Shown here in pieces: positions 24,711 through 33,078 of a stretch of DNA of 64,000 bases; position 1 is the stretch's first letter; each line of letters starts with the position of its first letter. The stretch spans positions 1 through 64,000 of the forward strand of contig PNAM01000088.1 in the NCBI GenBank assembly GCA_003170275.1, in the 5' to 3' direction. Source of the stretch: Myxococcales bacterium (GTDB lineage: Bacteria; Myxococcota_A; Polyangia; Palsa-1104). The notes beneath the pieces are model-generated. The model searched no databases. It was not told the origin of the DNA and worked only from the letters and a program-made list of their open reading frames with translations. The translations under genes were made by a program, and so were the position numbers.

Positions 24711-26467
24711 GCCAGCGTTCCGATTCGAAGGTTGCTACCCGCGGTGCAAAGTCTCGAGGCACCAAGAGCAAACTGCCGAAGAAAGCCGTCGGCCGGCCGT
24801 CAAAAGCCACGATCCGCACCCTGTCGACCGGCGTGCGCGGCCTCGACGACATCCTCGGCGGCGGCATCCCGGAGTATTCTTTCAACGTCATCGCCGCCAG
24901 GCCCGGTTGCGGCAAAACCACGCTGGCGCATCAGATCGCTTTCGCCAATGCGACCGCGCAGAGACCCGCGCTCTATTTCACCATCCATGGCGAGCCCGCC
25001 ATCAAGATGCTGCGCTATCAGCAACAATTTTCTTTCTTCGACGAATCCAAGGTGGGCAACGCCGTCCGTTTCATCAACCTGAGCGACGCGGTGTTTCAGA
25101 CCGATTTGAACGCGGTCCTCGAGGAAATCATCAAACAGGTCACGACGATCAATCCGAGCATCGTGGTGGTGGATTCCTTTCGCACGGTGATGCGCAAAGC
25201 GATGACCACCGTCGGCGAAGTGGAGATGGAAGCGTTCATTCAGCGCCTCACCCAGTTTCTCACCACCTGGCAAGCCACGACGTTTCTAGTCGGCGAATAT
25301 AGCGAGGCAGAGATCCAGGGCAATCCGCTGTTCACCATCGCCGACGGCCTCTTCTGGCTCTCTCAGGTGGCGGAGAGAAATTCCGTCGTGCGTAAGTTGC
25401 AAATCTTGAAACTGCGCGGGCAGGACTCGGTGCCGGGATTGCACACCATCCGCATTAGCGATGACGGGTTGCAGGCGTTCTCGCGCACGCTGGGATTGGT
25501 CGGCAAGCGGGTGAAACCGGCGGGACGTCGTCGGCTATCCATTGGCGTTCCGGAGCTGGACAAGATGCTGGGCGGGGGCATCTACGAAGGCGACAGCTGC
25601 TTGGTGGCGGGGCCTTCGGGGACGGGAAAATCGGCGCTGGCCACACAGTTCATCGCCGAAGGACTTCGCCGCGGGGAACCGGCAGTCATCGCTATCTTCG
25701 AAGAACGCCCGGCAGGATATACGGAGCGCGCTGCGACGATTGGATTGGATCTGACAACACCGCAGAAAAACGGAAAGCTCGAAATCCTCTACGTTCGCCC
25801 GCTCGATCTTTCGGTGGATGAAACCATGCAAGAGATTCTGGATGCCGTCGAAAGGGTCGGGGCAAAACGGTTGGTGATCGATTCGCTGGTCGGATTCGAG
25901 ATGGCGCTGGCGCCCGGATTCCGCGAAGACTTTCGCGAGTCGCTCTACCGCATGATCGGGGCGTTGACGGGAGCCGGGGTCACGATTCTCAGTACCGTCG
26001 AGGTGGAGGATACCTTTACCGCGCTGCCTTTCAGCCAGTATATGATTTCGTTTCTCACCGATGACATCCTCCGGATGCGTTACGTGGAGATCAATGGCCA
26101 GCTTCGGAAGGTGATGGTCATCATCAAGATGCGCGGCAGCAATCACAGTAAAGACATTCGTGAATATGTCCTCACGGACAAGGGCCTGGCGGTCCTCACC
26201 CCGCGTGAGACGGAATATGCCCGGTTGACCACCGGCGCACCGGATCGAATCGCCCAACCGGAAGAGGCCCCGCCGGAACCGAAGGCGAGGAGGAGGCAAG
26301 GGATTGACGAACCCCAGGGGCGAGTCACTCGACGGGCCCCAGCGAGCGAGAGCGGGGGCGCCGGGGTGGACGTCCCGAACGAGGTCCGTCCTAGAGGGGC
26401 GCCCCTTCATAGGGGACGAGGTTCTTCTTCCCGCGGGGTGTCCAAGAGGCCGAAAGCGGGGAAGTAA
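24707..26467 (+). CDS. KaiC-like double-domain RecA-type ATPase
   Basis: 586 aa. Two RecA/KaiC domains: the first has Walker A RPGCGKTT (65-72) after RGLDDILGGGIPE, the second has GPSGTGKS (302-309) after GVPELDKMLGGGI, with Walker-B-like IVVVDS and LVIDS. The second keeps the KaiC-type acidic pair in IFEERPAGY; in the first the equivalent reads FTIHGEPAI, so only one Glu is kept. KMRGSNHSKDIREY near residue 480 is typical of KaiC-family C-domains. The tail from about 520 is basic and disordered. It lies in one operon with two histidine kinases; KaiC-like proteins outside cyanobacteria often work with kinases in signalling. Its lower GC suggests separate ancestry. Confidence 0.9.
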   Translation: MSQRSDSKVATRGAKSRGTKSKLPKKAVGRPSKATIRTLSTGVRGLDDILGGGIPEYSFNVIAARPGCGKTTLAHQIAFANATAQRPALYFTIHGEPAIKMLRYQQQFSFFDESKVGNAVRFINLSDAVFQTDLNAVLEEIIKQVTTINPSIVVVDSFRTVMRKAMTTVGEVEMEAFIQRLTQFLTTWQATTFLVGEYSEAEIQGNPLFTIADGLFWLSQVAERNSVVRKLQILKLRGQDSVPGLHTIRISDDGLQAFSRTLGLVGKRVKPAGRRRLSIGVPELDKMLGGGIYEGDSCLVAGPSGTGKSALATQFIAEGLRRGEPAVIAIFEERPAGYTERAATIGLDLTTPQKNGKLEILYVRPLDLSVDETMQEILDAVERVGAKRLVIDSLVGFEMALAPGFREDFRESLYRMIGALTGAGVTILSTVEVEDTFTALPFSQYMISFLTDDILRMRYVEINGQLRKVMVIIKMRGSNHSKDIREYVLTDKGLAVLTPRETEYARLTTGAPDRIAQPEEAPPEPKARRRQGIDEPQGRVTRRAPASESGGAGVDVPNEVRPRGAPLHRGRGSSSRGVSKRPKAGK

Positions 26468-26481
26468 GAAGGGAGCGAGTA

Positions 26482-28356
26482 ATGGCAAAGCAAATCATCC
26501 CCGTCGAGTTGGACGACGAGACGATCCGCGATCTGGCCGTGCTCGGCGATCCGATCGAAGTGCTCGCGCGCCTGGCCTATTCCGCGGCCGACGGTGTGCG
26601 CAGCCCCGGCCGCCCGAAGCGCGAGCAGACCAACGAGAGCCTGCGGGTCGAACGTGACAAGTCCGACGTCGCCATCGCGAGCGAGCGCACGGCCATCGAT
26701 GAGAAGGCGGACGATGTGGTGCGGATCGCCCGCCAGCGTGCCGATCGGGTCGTGCAGACCGCGCGCGACGACGCCGAGGACGAGCACCGCCCGCAGTCGG
26801 CGGCCACCGAAGCCAGCTCCAAGAGCGCGCGCATCGTCCTCGAGCACGAGCGCTCCGACGCCGATACAGTGGTCGAGCAAGAGCGCGCCGAGCAGCGGCG
26901 CTACCGGGCCGACGTTCTGGGAGGCGAACGGGACAGGGCCGACGGCGCCGACGCGAAGCAGCACGAGGCCGTCGAGCAGGAGGCGAATGAGGTGGTGCGG
27001 GTCGCCCGCCAGCGTGCCGACCAGGTCGTGCAGACCGCGCGAGACTACGCCGCCCGGCAGTCGACGGCTACCGAAGACAACTCCGAGCGCGCGCGCACCG
27101 TCCTCGAGCACGAGCGCTCCGACGCTGATGCGGTCCTCAAAAAAGAGCGCGCACAGCGAAGGCGCGATCGCACCGACGTTCTGGCAGGCGAACGGGACAG
27201 GGCCGATGGCGCCGAGGCGAGGAAGCACGAGGCCGTCGAACTGGAGGCGGACGAAGTGGTGCGGGTCGCCCGCCAGCGTGCCGACCAGGTCGTGCAGACC
27301 GCGCGAGACTACGCCGCCCGGCAGTCGACGGCTACCGAAGCCAACTCCGAGCGCGCGCGCACCGTCCTCGAGCACGAGCGCTCCGACGCCGATAGGGTCC
27401 TCGCGCAGGAGCGCACCGAGCGGCGGCGCGATCGGCCCGACTCTCTGGCGATCGAACGCGACACCACCGACAAGGACCTGGTCGGCGAACGGGCTCACGC
27501 CGATACGCTGATCGTCGACCAGCGCGAAGCGAACGAGCAGATGCTCAGGGCCACGATTCGGGCGCAAGAGCTGTCGGTCGAGGCCGACGAGGCCAAGGAG
27601 CGCGCAGAAGAGAGCGAGCGCAAGCTACGTGAGGTAGCGGAGTTCCGGGAGATGTTCATCGGCGTCCTCGGGCACGACCTGCGTAACCCGCTAGGATCGA
27701 TCGTCATGGCCGCAACCCTGCTGCTTCGGCGCGGCAACCTCGACGAACAAGACTCCGAGACGGTCGCACGCATCATCCGCTCGAACCAACGCATGAGCCG
27801 AATGATCACGCAGCTGCTCGATCTCACGCGGGCTCGTCTTGGCGGCGGTTTGACGATCGAAGCGGAGGCGACCGATCTGCGTGAGATTTGCAAAAACGTC
27901 GTCGAGGAATTCGAGGCGACCACCATCCTACTCAAGGTTGAGGGCGACGTGACGGGGACCTGGGACCGGGACCGCCTTGTCGAAGTTCTCTCCAACCTCG
28001 CGGGAAACGCCATCGTCTACGCCGCGCCGGGAACGGTCGTGATCGTCAAGGCACATGCCGACGGAGCGGAGGTTGTCGTCGAGATCAGCAACCAGGGGAA
28101 CCCCATTCCCCCGGACCTGCTCCCATTCATCTTCGAGCCCTTCCGCCGAGCGAAGCAGCACCAGAAGTCGGCAACCGGAAACCTCGGCCTCGGCCTCTAC
28201 ATCGCCCACCAGATCGTGCTCTCGCACGGCGGCACGCTCGTCGCGCACTCTGCCGACGGCACGACAACCTTTGCGATGCGCCTGCCGCGCAGTCCCCCAC
28301 CGCCGGGCAGCATCCCGCGGGTCGAGATCGATGGCAACGCAAAGGGGAAGACATGA
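26482..28356 (+). CDS. Soluble histidine kinase with long repeated coiled coil
   Basis: 624 aa, ATG 14 bases after the KaiC-like stop. Residues 1-45 (IIPVELDDETIRDLAVLGDP) form a short N-terminal domain. Residues 60-340 are a charged helical region made of three repeats with ARQRADQVVQTARDYAA and ARTVLEHERSDAD. Residues 385-450 are HisKA with H398 in GVLGHDLRNPLGS. The ATPase part has NLAGNAI, SNQGNPIPPDLLPFIFEPF and GNLGLGLYIAHQI. No membrane segment and no PAS, GAF or receiver domain are visible, so it is cytosolic and may take its signal from the KaiC-like protein or by coiled-coil assembly. The stop overlaps the next kinase. Confidence 0.88.
   Translation: MAKQIIPVELDDETIRDLAVLGDPIEVLARLAYSAADGVRSPGRPKREQTNESLRVERDKSDVAIASERTAIDEKADDVVRIARQRADRVVQTARDDAEDEHRPQSAATEASSKSARIVLEHERSDADTVVEQERAEQRRYRADVLGGERDRADGADAKQHEAVEQEANEVVRVARQRADQVVQTARDYAARQSTATEDNSERARTVLEHERSDADAVLKKERAQRRRDRTDVLAGERDRADGAEARKHEAVELEADEVVRVARQRADQVVQTARDYAARQSTATEANSERARTVLEHERSDADRVLAQERTERRRDRPDSLAIERDTTDKDLVGERAHADTLIVDQREANEQMLRATIRAQELSVEADEAKERAEESERKLREVAEFREMFIGVLGHDLRNPLGSIVMAATLLLRRGNLDEQDSETVARIIRSNQRMSRMITQLLDLTRARLGGGLTIEAEATDLREICKNVVEEFEATTILLKVEGDVTGTWDRDRLVEVLSNLAGNAIVYAAPGTVVIVKAHADGAEVVVEISNQGNPIPPDLLPFIFEPFRRAKQHQKSATGNLGLGLYIAHQIVLSHGGTLVAHSADGTTTFAMRLPRSPPPPGSIPRVEIDGNAKGKT
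26716..27480 (+). repeat. Tandem in-frame repeats of about 264-276 bp in the histidine kinase gene
   Basis: Units begin at 26716, 26992 and 27256, each with GTGGTGCGG leading into the same coding segment. Units two and three are nearly identical over long stretches (period 264 bp, 88 codons). The first is more diverged (period 276 bp). The similarity at DNA level points to recent duplication or gene conversion, and copy number may vary between strains. Confidence 0.8.
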
Positions 28357-29204
28357 TTACGGAACAGGAGCAGGACGCGCATTACGATCCGATCGCGGAG
28401 CAAACCATGATCGCCGACTTGCGCGAAGCGAACGAGAAGCTGATCGCCGCAGCGATTCGGGCGCAAGAGCTGGCGGACGAGGCTGCCGCGGCCATGCAGC
28501 GCGCAGAGGAGAGCGAGAGCGAGCTCCGTGCGGTCGCGGAGTTCCGAGAGATGTTCATCGGCATCCTCGGGCATGACCTGCGTAACCCGCTCATGTCGAT
28601 CCGCATGGCCGCAGCCTTGCTACTTCGGCGCGGCCAGCTCGACGAGCAGAACGCAGAGACGGCCGCGCGCATCATCCGCGGCGGCCAACGCATGAGCCGA
28701 ATGATCACGCAGTTGCTCGATCTCACGCGGGCTCGTCTTGGCGGCGGGTTGCCGATCGAACCGAAGCCGACCGATCTGCGTGAGGTCTGCCGGAACGTCG
28801 TCGAGGAATTCGAGGCGACCATCCAACTGGAAGTGGATGGCGACGTGACGGGCACCTGGGACGAGGACCGCCTGGCGGAGGTCCTCTCCAACCTGGCGGG
28901 GAACGCCATCGAGTACGCCACGCCGGGAACGGTCGTCAGGGTCAAGGCGCGCGCCGACGGTGGAGAGGTTGTCGTCGAGGTCAGCAACCAGGGAGATCCC
29001 ATCCCTCCGGACGTGCTCCCGTTCATCTTCGAGCCCTTCCGCAGAGCGAGGCAGCGCGAGAAGTCAGCACGGGGGAACCTTGGCCTCGGCCTCTACATCG
29101 CCCACCAGATCGTGCTCTCGCATGGCGGCACGCTCGACGCCCACTCTGCGGACGGCACGACCGCCTTTGTGATGCGCCTGCCGCGACCGTCCCCCCCGGC
29201 TTGA
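28353..29204 (+). CDS. Soluble histidine kinase, paralogue
   Basis: 283 aa, start overlapping the first kinase (ATGA). Residues 1-55 are a short helical lead. HisKA has H74 in GILGHDLRNPL; the ATPase domain has NLAGNAIEYA, SNQGDPIPPDVLPFIFEPF and GNLGLGLYIAHQI. From about residue 20 onward it matches the C-terminal part of the upstream kinase at most positions, so it arose by tandem duplication without the long coiled coil. No response regulator gene is in the element; the partners could form a heterodimer or share a remote regulator. Confidence 0.88.
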   Translation: MITEQEQDAHYDPIAEQTMIADLREANEKLIAAAIRAQELADEAAAAMQRAEESESELRAVAEFREMFIGILGHDLRNPLMSIRMAAALLLRRGQLDEQNAETAARIIRGGQRMSRMITQLLDLTRARLGGGLPIEPKPTDLREVCRNVVEEFEATIQLEVDGDVTGTWDEDRLAEVLSNLAGNAIEYATPGTVVRVKARADGGEVVVEVSNQGDPIPPDVLPFIFEPFRRARQREKSARGNLGLGLYIAHQIVLSHGGTLDAHSADGTTAFVMRLPRPSPPA

Positions 29205-29433
29205 GTCTCGCCACTTTGATCTGAGTTGCGAGCGCCAGGGCTACGGGGACCAGCTCCGATCTCCAGACGGGCAAGCGCGGAGGCTCACCCGTCGGCGCTG
29301 CGCTTCCACATTGAAGCATGACACCCTGGGGTCACGAGAAGACGCTTCCGCAGGCGCTTTCCCACTATTTTCCCACCGGCACCGTTCGTGGCTGAGTTGC
29401 GCCGTGCGATCGCACTCTTACGGCCGATCTCCC

Positions 29434-29483
29434 GCGGATTGAAAATCCGCGTGTCCCTGGTTCGATTCCGGGTCCGAGCACTC
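29434..29483 (+). other. Attachment site, right (attR, 50-bp core)
   Basis: An exact second copy of 21338-21387. It holds only the 3' portion of tRNA-Phe (from the anticodon stem), so it is not a tRNA gene. It marks the right boundary of the element. Bases 29205-29433, between the last kinase and this site, show no gene. Confidence 0.9.
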
Positions 29484-29600
29484 CACTTCCCCAGAGTTCT
29501 CGACGGTTGACGAGGGCTCCACCTGTTCGCCCTGTCCATTAGATCCGCCAGAAGGGCCGGCGTCTGCTACCCCGTCTGCTACCCCCTGCGAGCCTGCTGA
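29484..29600 (-). pseudogene. Possible integrase C-terminal tail next to attR
   Basis: On the minus strand the frame approaching the attachment core reads GVADGVADAGPSGGSNGQGE. This Gly/Ser/Asp-rich tail is of the kind that ends many integrases of GC-rich bacteria, and it would run into the tRNA in the same way as the integrase at 21323. No catalytic domain is present. It may be the remainder of an older element in the same tRNA gene. Tentative. Confidence 0.3.
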
Positions 29601-29639
29601 GGCCGGTAGCTGAGGTACTCGACCGGCAGCTGGCCGTAG

Positions 29640-30100
29640 ACACGCCAGACCCTTACTCCCGCCGACAAGCGGACGATCGCCCAAGCCTGGACCGAGGCCC
29701 GCGCCCGCGGGGAGCGGCAGGAAGTCTTCTGTGCGCACTACGGGCTCTCATCGCGGCGCCTCCGCGAGTACGTGTCCGAGTTCGGCGCGCCGGCGGTCCC
29801 GCTCGACGAGGCCCGTCGGATCATCCAATGTGCTCACGCCCAACTCCAGCACCTGCTCGACCAGATCGACGAGACGGCCGGGCTCGGGCCACGTCTCCGC
29901 TACCAGCGCGCCACCCGGCGCCTATCGATCTCCCCCAGCCTGACGATCGTGACCCTCACCGGTGCAGCCGATCCGGTGACGCCAGCAGCGACGCTCGCGA
30001 AGCAGCGGCCACCACGAACAACCCCATCAGCGATCCGCCGCCCGGCGCCACCACGAGTGGACCCCGGGGGCAGTTCGAGTGGACCCTGGACGACTGATCC
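29640..30100 (+). pseudogene. Truncated HTH protein, mobile-element type
   Basis: Following a stop at 29637 the frame reads LTPADKRTIAQAWTEARARG, then VFCAHYGLSSRRLREYVSEF and DEARRIIQCAHAQLQHLLDQ, a helix-turn-helix plus helical segment. No start codon exists before the helix-turn-helix; the first GTG is at 29772, inside it. The frame stays open to 30416 but becomes Pro/Arg-rich low-quality sequence after about 30000. It is probably a decayed gene of a former mobile element. Confidence 0.4.
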
Positions 30101-30299
30101 GGCCCCCAACCGTCGCACGCACTACCCCACCGGCACGCTCGTCGAGCGCGTCGCCGGGCATGCGTGTCTGGGCAGCGATCACTCGGCAGCGAACCGTTCC
30201 CCCCCAACGCCCCGCCCGCCTCGTTCCTGCAGGGTGTTTACGTCAAGGCCGCTGCCTACTGGGCCGCGGTCGCTCCGCATGGCTCGCCATCTAGCGCGC

Positions 30300-30612
30300 C
30301 TCCCGGCAGGCGTTCCAGACTTGGCGAGAATGGCGCCGTTGATCGGGTTCAGCACTTCGATGGCGGGCTGCGACGGCACCGCGCAGGTGGAGCTCGCCGT
30401 GTTGGCGCACACCTGACCGGACGGGCAGCAGGCATTGCCGAGTTGCATCCCGTCCCTTCGTCGTAGCAGACGTTGCCGCTCGGCTTCGAGCCATCGCAGC
30501 ACACCGGTGACCCGGTCTTCGGCGTCGCGCAATAGGCGGCCGCGACCTGCCCGATCACCCGATCATGCCGCGACACTACGGCGCCACCACGGCGCCTCAT
30601 CACGGCACGCAT
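30300..30612 (-). pseudogene. Frameshifted Cys-rich secreted-type protein fragment
   Basis: One frame gives YCATPKTGSPVCCDGSKPSG and NVCYDEGTGC; a frame shifted by one base near 30450 continues QLGNACCPSGQVCANTASST and PSQPAIEVLNPINGAILAKS. Joined, this is a plausible Cys-rich stretch with CCDGS and CCPSG repeats. A single-base deletion would explain it. No convincing signal peptide is found upstream. Either a pseudogene or a sequencing error. Confidence 0.45.
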
Positions 30613-30650
30613 GGGCTCTTCTTGTTCAACCGAACTTCGCCGGCTGCGTG

Positions 30651-31463
30651 TCAGGGCGCGACGGCCTCGCCGTCCTTGGCTACGCCCACCAGCACCTCGT
30701 CGCCGGCTTGGAGGCCGCCCGATACCTCCACCCAGTCGCCATCGGCCAGTCCGAGTGCGAGCGGCGTCTTGACGGCGTGGCCGCCGATGGGCCGGTAGAC
30801 GAAGCCTCGCTGGCCGTCGTGGCCCACCGCCGCGGCAGGAATCACCAGCGCCTGCGATCGATCGGCCAGCGCGATGCGGGCCATGCCGGACATGCCGGGC
30901 AGCAGCGAGTGGGTGCGGTTCTCGATCACTCCGTCGGCGTGCTCGGTGCGCGTGCGCGCGTTGATCAGGGGCACGCACACCTGAACGCGGCCAGTGTACA
31001 GCTTGTCCGGATACGCCTCGAAGCGCGCCGACAGCTCCTGCCCCACCTTCACCTGCGAGACGTCGATCTCGGGGATCTCCAGCTCGATGCGTACGTTGTC
31101 GATGTCGACCACGTTGAACAGCACCGCGCCCTCCGCGACGAAGACGCCGGCCACCGCGTCGCTCTCGATCACTACGCCGTCGAACGGCGCCTGCACGACC
31201 ACCGGCTTGCCCGCGCGCGGCACCAGCGTCGCTAGCACCTGCCCCTTCTTCACCTGCCACGCCAGATCGACGTTGACCTGTTTGATGAGCCCGAAGGCAG
31301 GCGAGATGACCGCGGCAAACTGACTGGGGGCTACCGTGGCGGGCACCGCCAGCACCGGATGAAGGTCCCGGCGCTCGGCGCGCACGCGGTGGGGCGCGGC
31401 CGCGGCGGAGGCGGCGAGTGCCAGGGTGACGGCGGTGGCGATGAGGAACGGCGCTGATCTCAT
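30651..31463 (-). CDS. Efflux periplasmic adaptor (HlyD/RND membrane-fusion family)
   Basis: 270 aa. Signal peptide (FLIATAVTLALAASAAAA), then a short adaptor: barrel-sandwich halves around FGLIKQVNVDLAWQVKKGQV and VVVQAPFDGVVIESDAVAG, a beta-barrel (RIELEIPEIDVSQVKVGQEL) and a membrane-proximal domain. The long alpha-hairpin is missing, as in heavy-metal or minimal adaptors. No RND pump or outer-membrane channel lies adjacent, so its partner is elsewhere. A promoter with -10 TATAGT is positioned for a leaderless start at 31463. Confidence 0.82.
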   Translation of the reverse strand: MRSAPFLIATAVTLALAASAAAAPHRVRAERRDLHPVLAVPATVAPSQFAAVISPAFGLIKQVNVDLAWQVKKGQVLATLVPRAGKPVVVQAPFDGVVIESDAVAGVFVAEGAVLFNVVDIDNVRIELEIPEIDVSQVKVGQELSARFEAYPDKLYTGRVQVCVPLINARTRTEHADGVIENRTHSLLPGMSGMARIALADRSQALVIPAAAVGHDGQRGFVYRPIGGHAVKTPLALGLADGDWVEVSGGLQAGDEVLVGVAKDGEAVAP

Positions 31464-31469
31464 GGCGGC

Positions 31470-31499
31470 ACTATATCGACCGGCGGAAGCGCCCGGCAA
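31470..31499 (-). promoter_or_regulatory. Sigma70-like promoter, probably leaderless transcript
   Basis: On the minus strand TTGCCG (31499-31494), an 18-base spacer and TATAGT (31475-31470) lie so that transcription would begin at or next to the ATG at 31463. No ribosome site is visible before that ATG. Confidence 0.5.
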
Positions 31500-31555
31500 C
31501 GATTCGCTGACGGGTCGCGCTAGTCATTCGCAAGGGTTGAGCCACGAGCAAGACG

Positions 31556-32380
31556 CTACCTCTTGACCAGCTCGACACGGCGGTTCTGCGCGCGGCCATC
31601 CTCCTTGCGGTTGTCGCCCACCGGCTTCGTATCGCCCCAGCCCTTCGCCTCCAGGCGCTTGCCGTCGATGCCCTTGCCAGCGAGGTATTTCTTCACGCGC
31701 TCGGCGCGCTTCTGCGACAGCTCCTGGTTGGCCTTCGCCTGTCCCACGTTGTCGGTGTGTCCCTCGACGGACACCTTGAGCCCGACGTTGTCTTTGAGGA
31801 GCTTGACGATCTCCGCGAGTAGCGGCTCGGACGCGGGCTGGATGGTGTCCTTGGCGGTGTCGAAGAGGATGCCGTGCAGCGCCACGAAGCCGTCTTTGTT
31901 GAGCGCATCGAGCATCTGGGAGGCGCCGAGCTCGAGCTGCTGCTCCATCGCCGCGACCTCGATGATGTCCAGGTCGACTTCGGTCTCGGACGGCAAAGAC
32001 AGGTTGAGCCAGCGCTCCGACTTGCCGACCGGGATCATGAGCGTCGCGTGAATGTTGCCCGGCTCCACCCAGGTCGCCTTGCCGCCGGCCTTTTTGAAAG
32101 CGTTTACATAGTTGCGGACAATCTCGACGGGCGCGTGGGCTTTGGTGTTCGAGTATCTGAACGCCCAACGCTTCCCCTCTTTGGTGACCGTCGTTGTCTC
32201 GTTGGACTGGAACTGCACCGAATCGAAGTCCTTCTGGTCACAAGAAATGATGAAGGAGCCCGGGAACCGAGGCACCGCCGGATGGTCCTTGCAACCCTCG
32301 GCGTCCGGCTCCGCCTTGGCGGTGCTCGCGACGAACATGGATAGGACAATGGAAAGAGCGAAGAGCGGGCCTGAGCGCAT
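31556..32380 (-). CDS. OmpA-family peptidoglycan-binding protein
   Basis: 274 aa, start ATG 32380 with GGGGAGGA 5-6 bases upstream. Signal peptide ends at STAKA. An N-terminal domain of about 130 aa of unknown fold precedes the OmpA C-terminal domain (about residues 155-274): ILFDTAKDTIQPASEPLLAE, VEGHTDNVGQAKANQELSQK, RAERVKKYLAGKGID, AQNRRVELV. The Asp and Arg residues that hold diaminopimelate are present. It should tether outer envelope to peptidoglycan. No beta-barrel is seen, so it is periplasmic or a surface-associated soluble protein. Confidence 0.88.
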   Translation of the reverse strand: MRSGPLFALSIVLSMFVASTAKAEPDAEGCKDHPAVPRFPGSFIISCDQKDFDSVQFQSNETTTVTKEGKRWAFRYSNTKAHAPVEIVRNYVNAFKKAGGKATWVEPGNIHATLMIPVGKSERWLNLSLPSETEVDLDIIEVAAMEQQLELGASQMLDALNKDGFVALHGILFDTAKDTIQPASEPLLAEIVKLLKDNVGLKVSVEGHTDNVGQAKANQELSQKRAERVKKYLAGKGIDGKRLEAKGWGDTKPVGDNRKEDGRAQNRRVELVKR

Positions 32381-33078
32381 GAATCCTCCCCTTGGATGGC
32401 GCATCTTGCGAGCATCTCTCTCGGTGGTCAACGGCTTGTGTTCGGACCAGCAGAGGCTGTCTTTCTTCCGGCCTCGTTATTGGTGAGCCCTGACGCGTAT
32501 TAGCGGCGTGTCGTCTTTCGAGTCGTGCGCGCGTAGTCGTCTTCGTTCGCCGGGTCGTCCGTTTCGAACCAGTGGCAGCACCGCGGTGCCTTACGGAGGA
32601 CCATCCGCCACCGTTTCCGCGGAATTCGATCTGCTGGAGCGACGGCTGGGTCTTGCCCGCCCTGACGACGATAGAATGAGCCGGCTTCGTCCCTTCGATC
32701 ACACCTGGGCTCGACTCCTGGCGCGACCAGGTGGCGGTGCTGTACGATTCGCCGTGGCCTGCCTGCGGACGAACTGCACCCGAGCTGTCCTACTGTCCGA
32801 TACGAGACGCAGAGACTGGTGCCGCGCGTGCGCCGAAGAGGCCCTTTCGGGGCGTCGGCACGCCGTCGGCGCGGGCTGCGTCGGGCGGGGGCCAAACAAC
32901 ACTGGTCCGCACCCAGTCGCTCCCGACGCGCGCGGCATTGCCGACAACTGCAGACCGATTCGCCACGTTTGGTGTTTGTCGTGCGCTGCGGAAAAGCTGT
33001 CCGGTGCGGTCTAGCGATCCAACCGCGTTTGTACTGACTCATCGTGCCAGATGATCCCGTGGTAGCATTGCTTCCGCC
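32381..33078. other. Gap with no well-supported gene
   Basis: About 700 bases. A plus-strand frame 32508-33014 (GTG start) contains two similar motifs, WCRACAEEALSG and WCLSCAAEKLSG, each preceded by another Cys, which could be zinc knuckles. The rest of that frame is Arg/Pro-rich and unconvincing. No RNA gene or repeat is seen. Confidence 0.3.

Larger units (their letters stand above)
21338..29483. mobile_element. Integrative element in tRNA-Phe carrying a KaiC-like/histidine-kinase operon
   Basis: About 8.1 kb between perfect 50-bp direct repeats. An integrase gene abuts the tRNA end. Contents in order: integrase, TacA/TacT-type pair, 155-bp palindromic element, two Xre-type regulators, then a cargo operon (small protein, KaiC-like ATPase, two histidine kinases). 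No conjugation, capsid or replication genes are seen, so it is a small integrative island that would need help to move between cells, if it moves at all. The KaiC-like gene is visibly lower in GC than its surroundings. Confidence 0.88.

Noticed and set aside
29434-29483. Apparent second tRNA-Phe
   Set aside because: Only the anticodon stem-loop through the 3' end is present; the acceptor 5' strand and D-arm are missing. It is the right attachment core.
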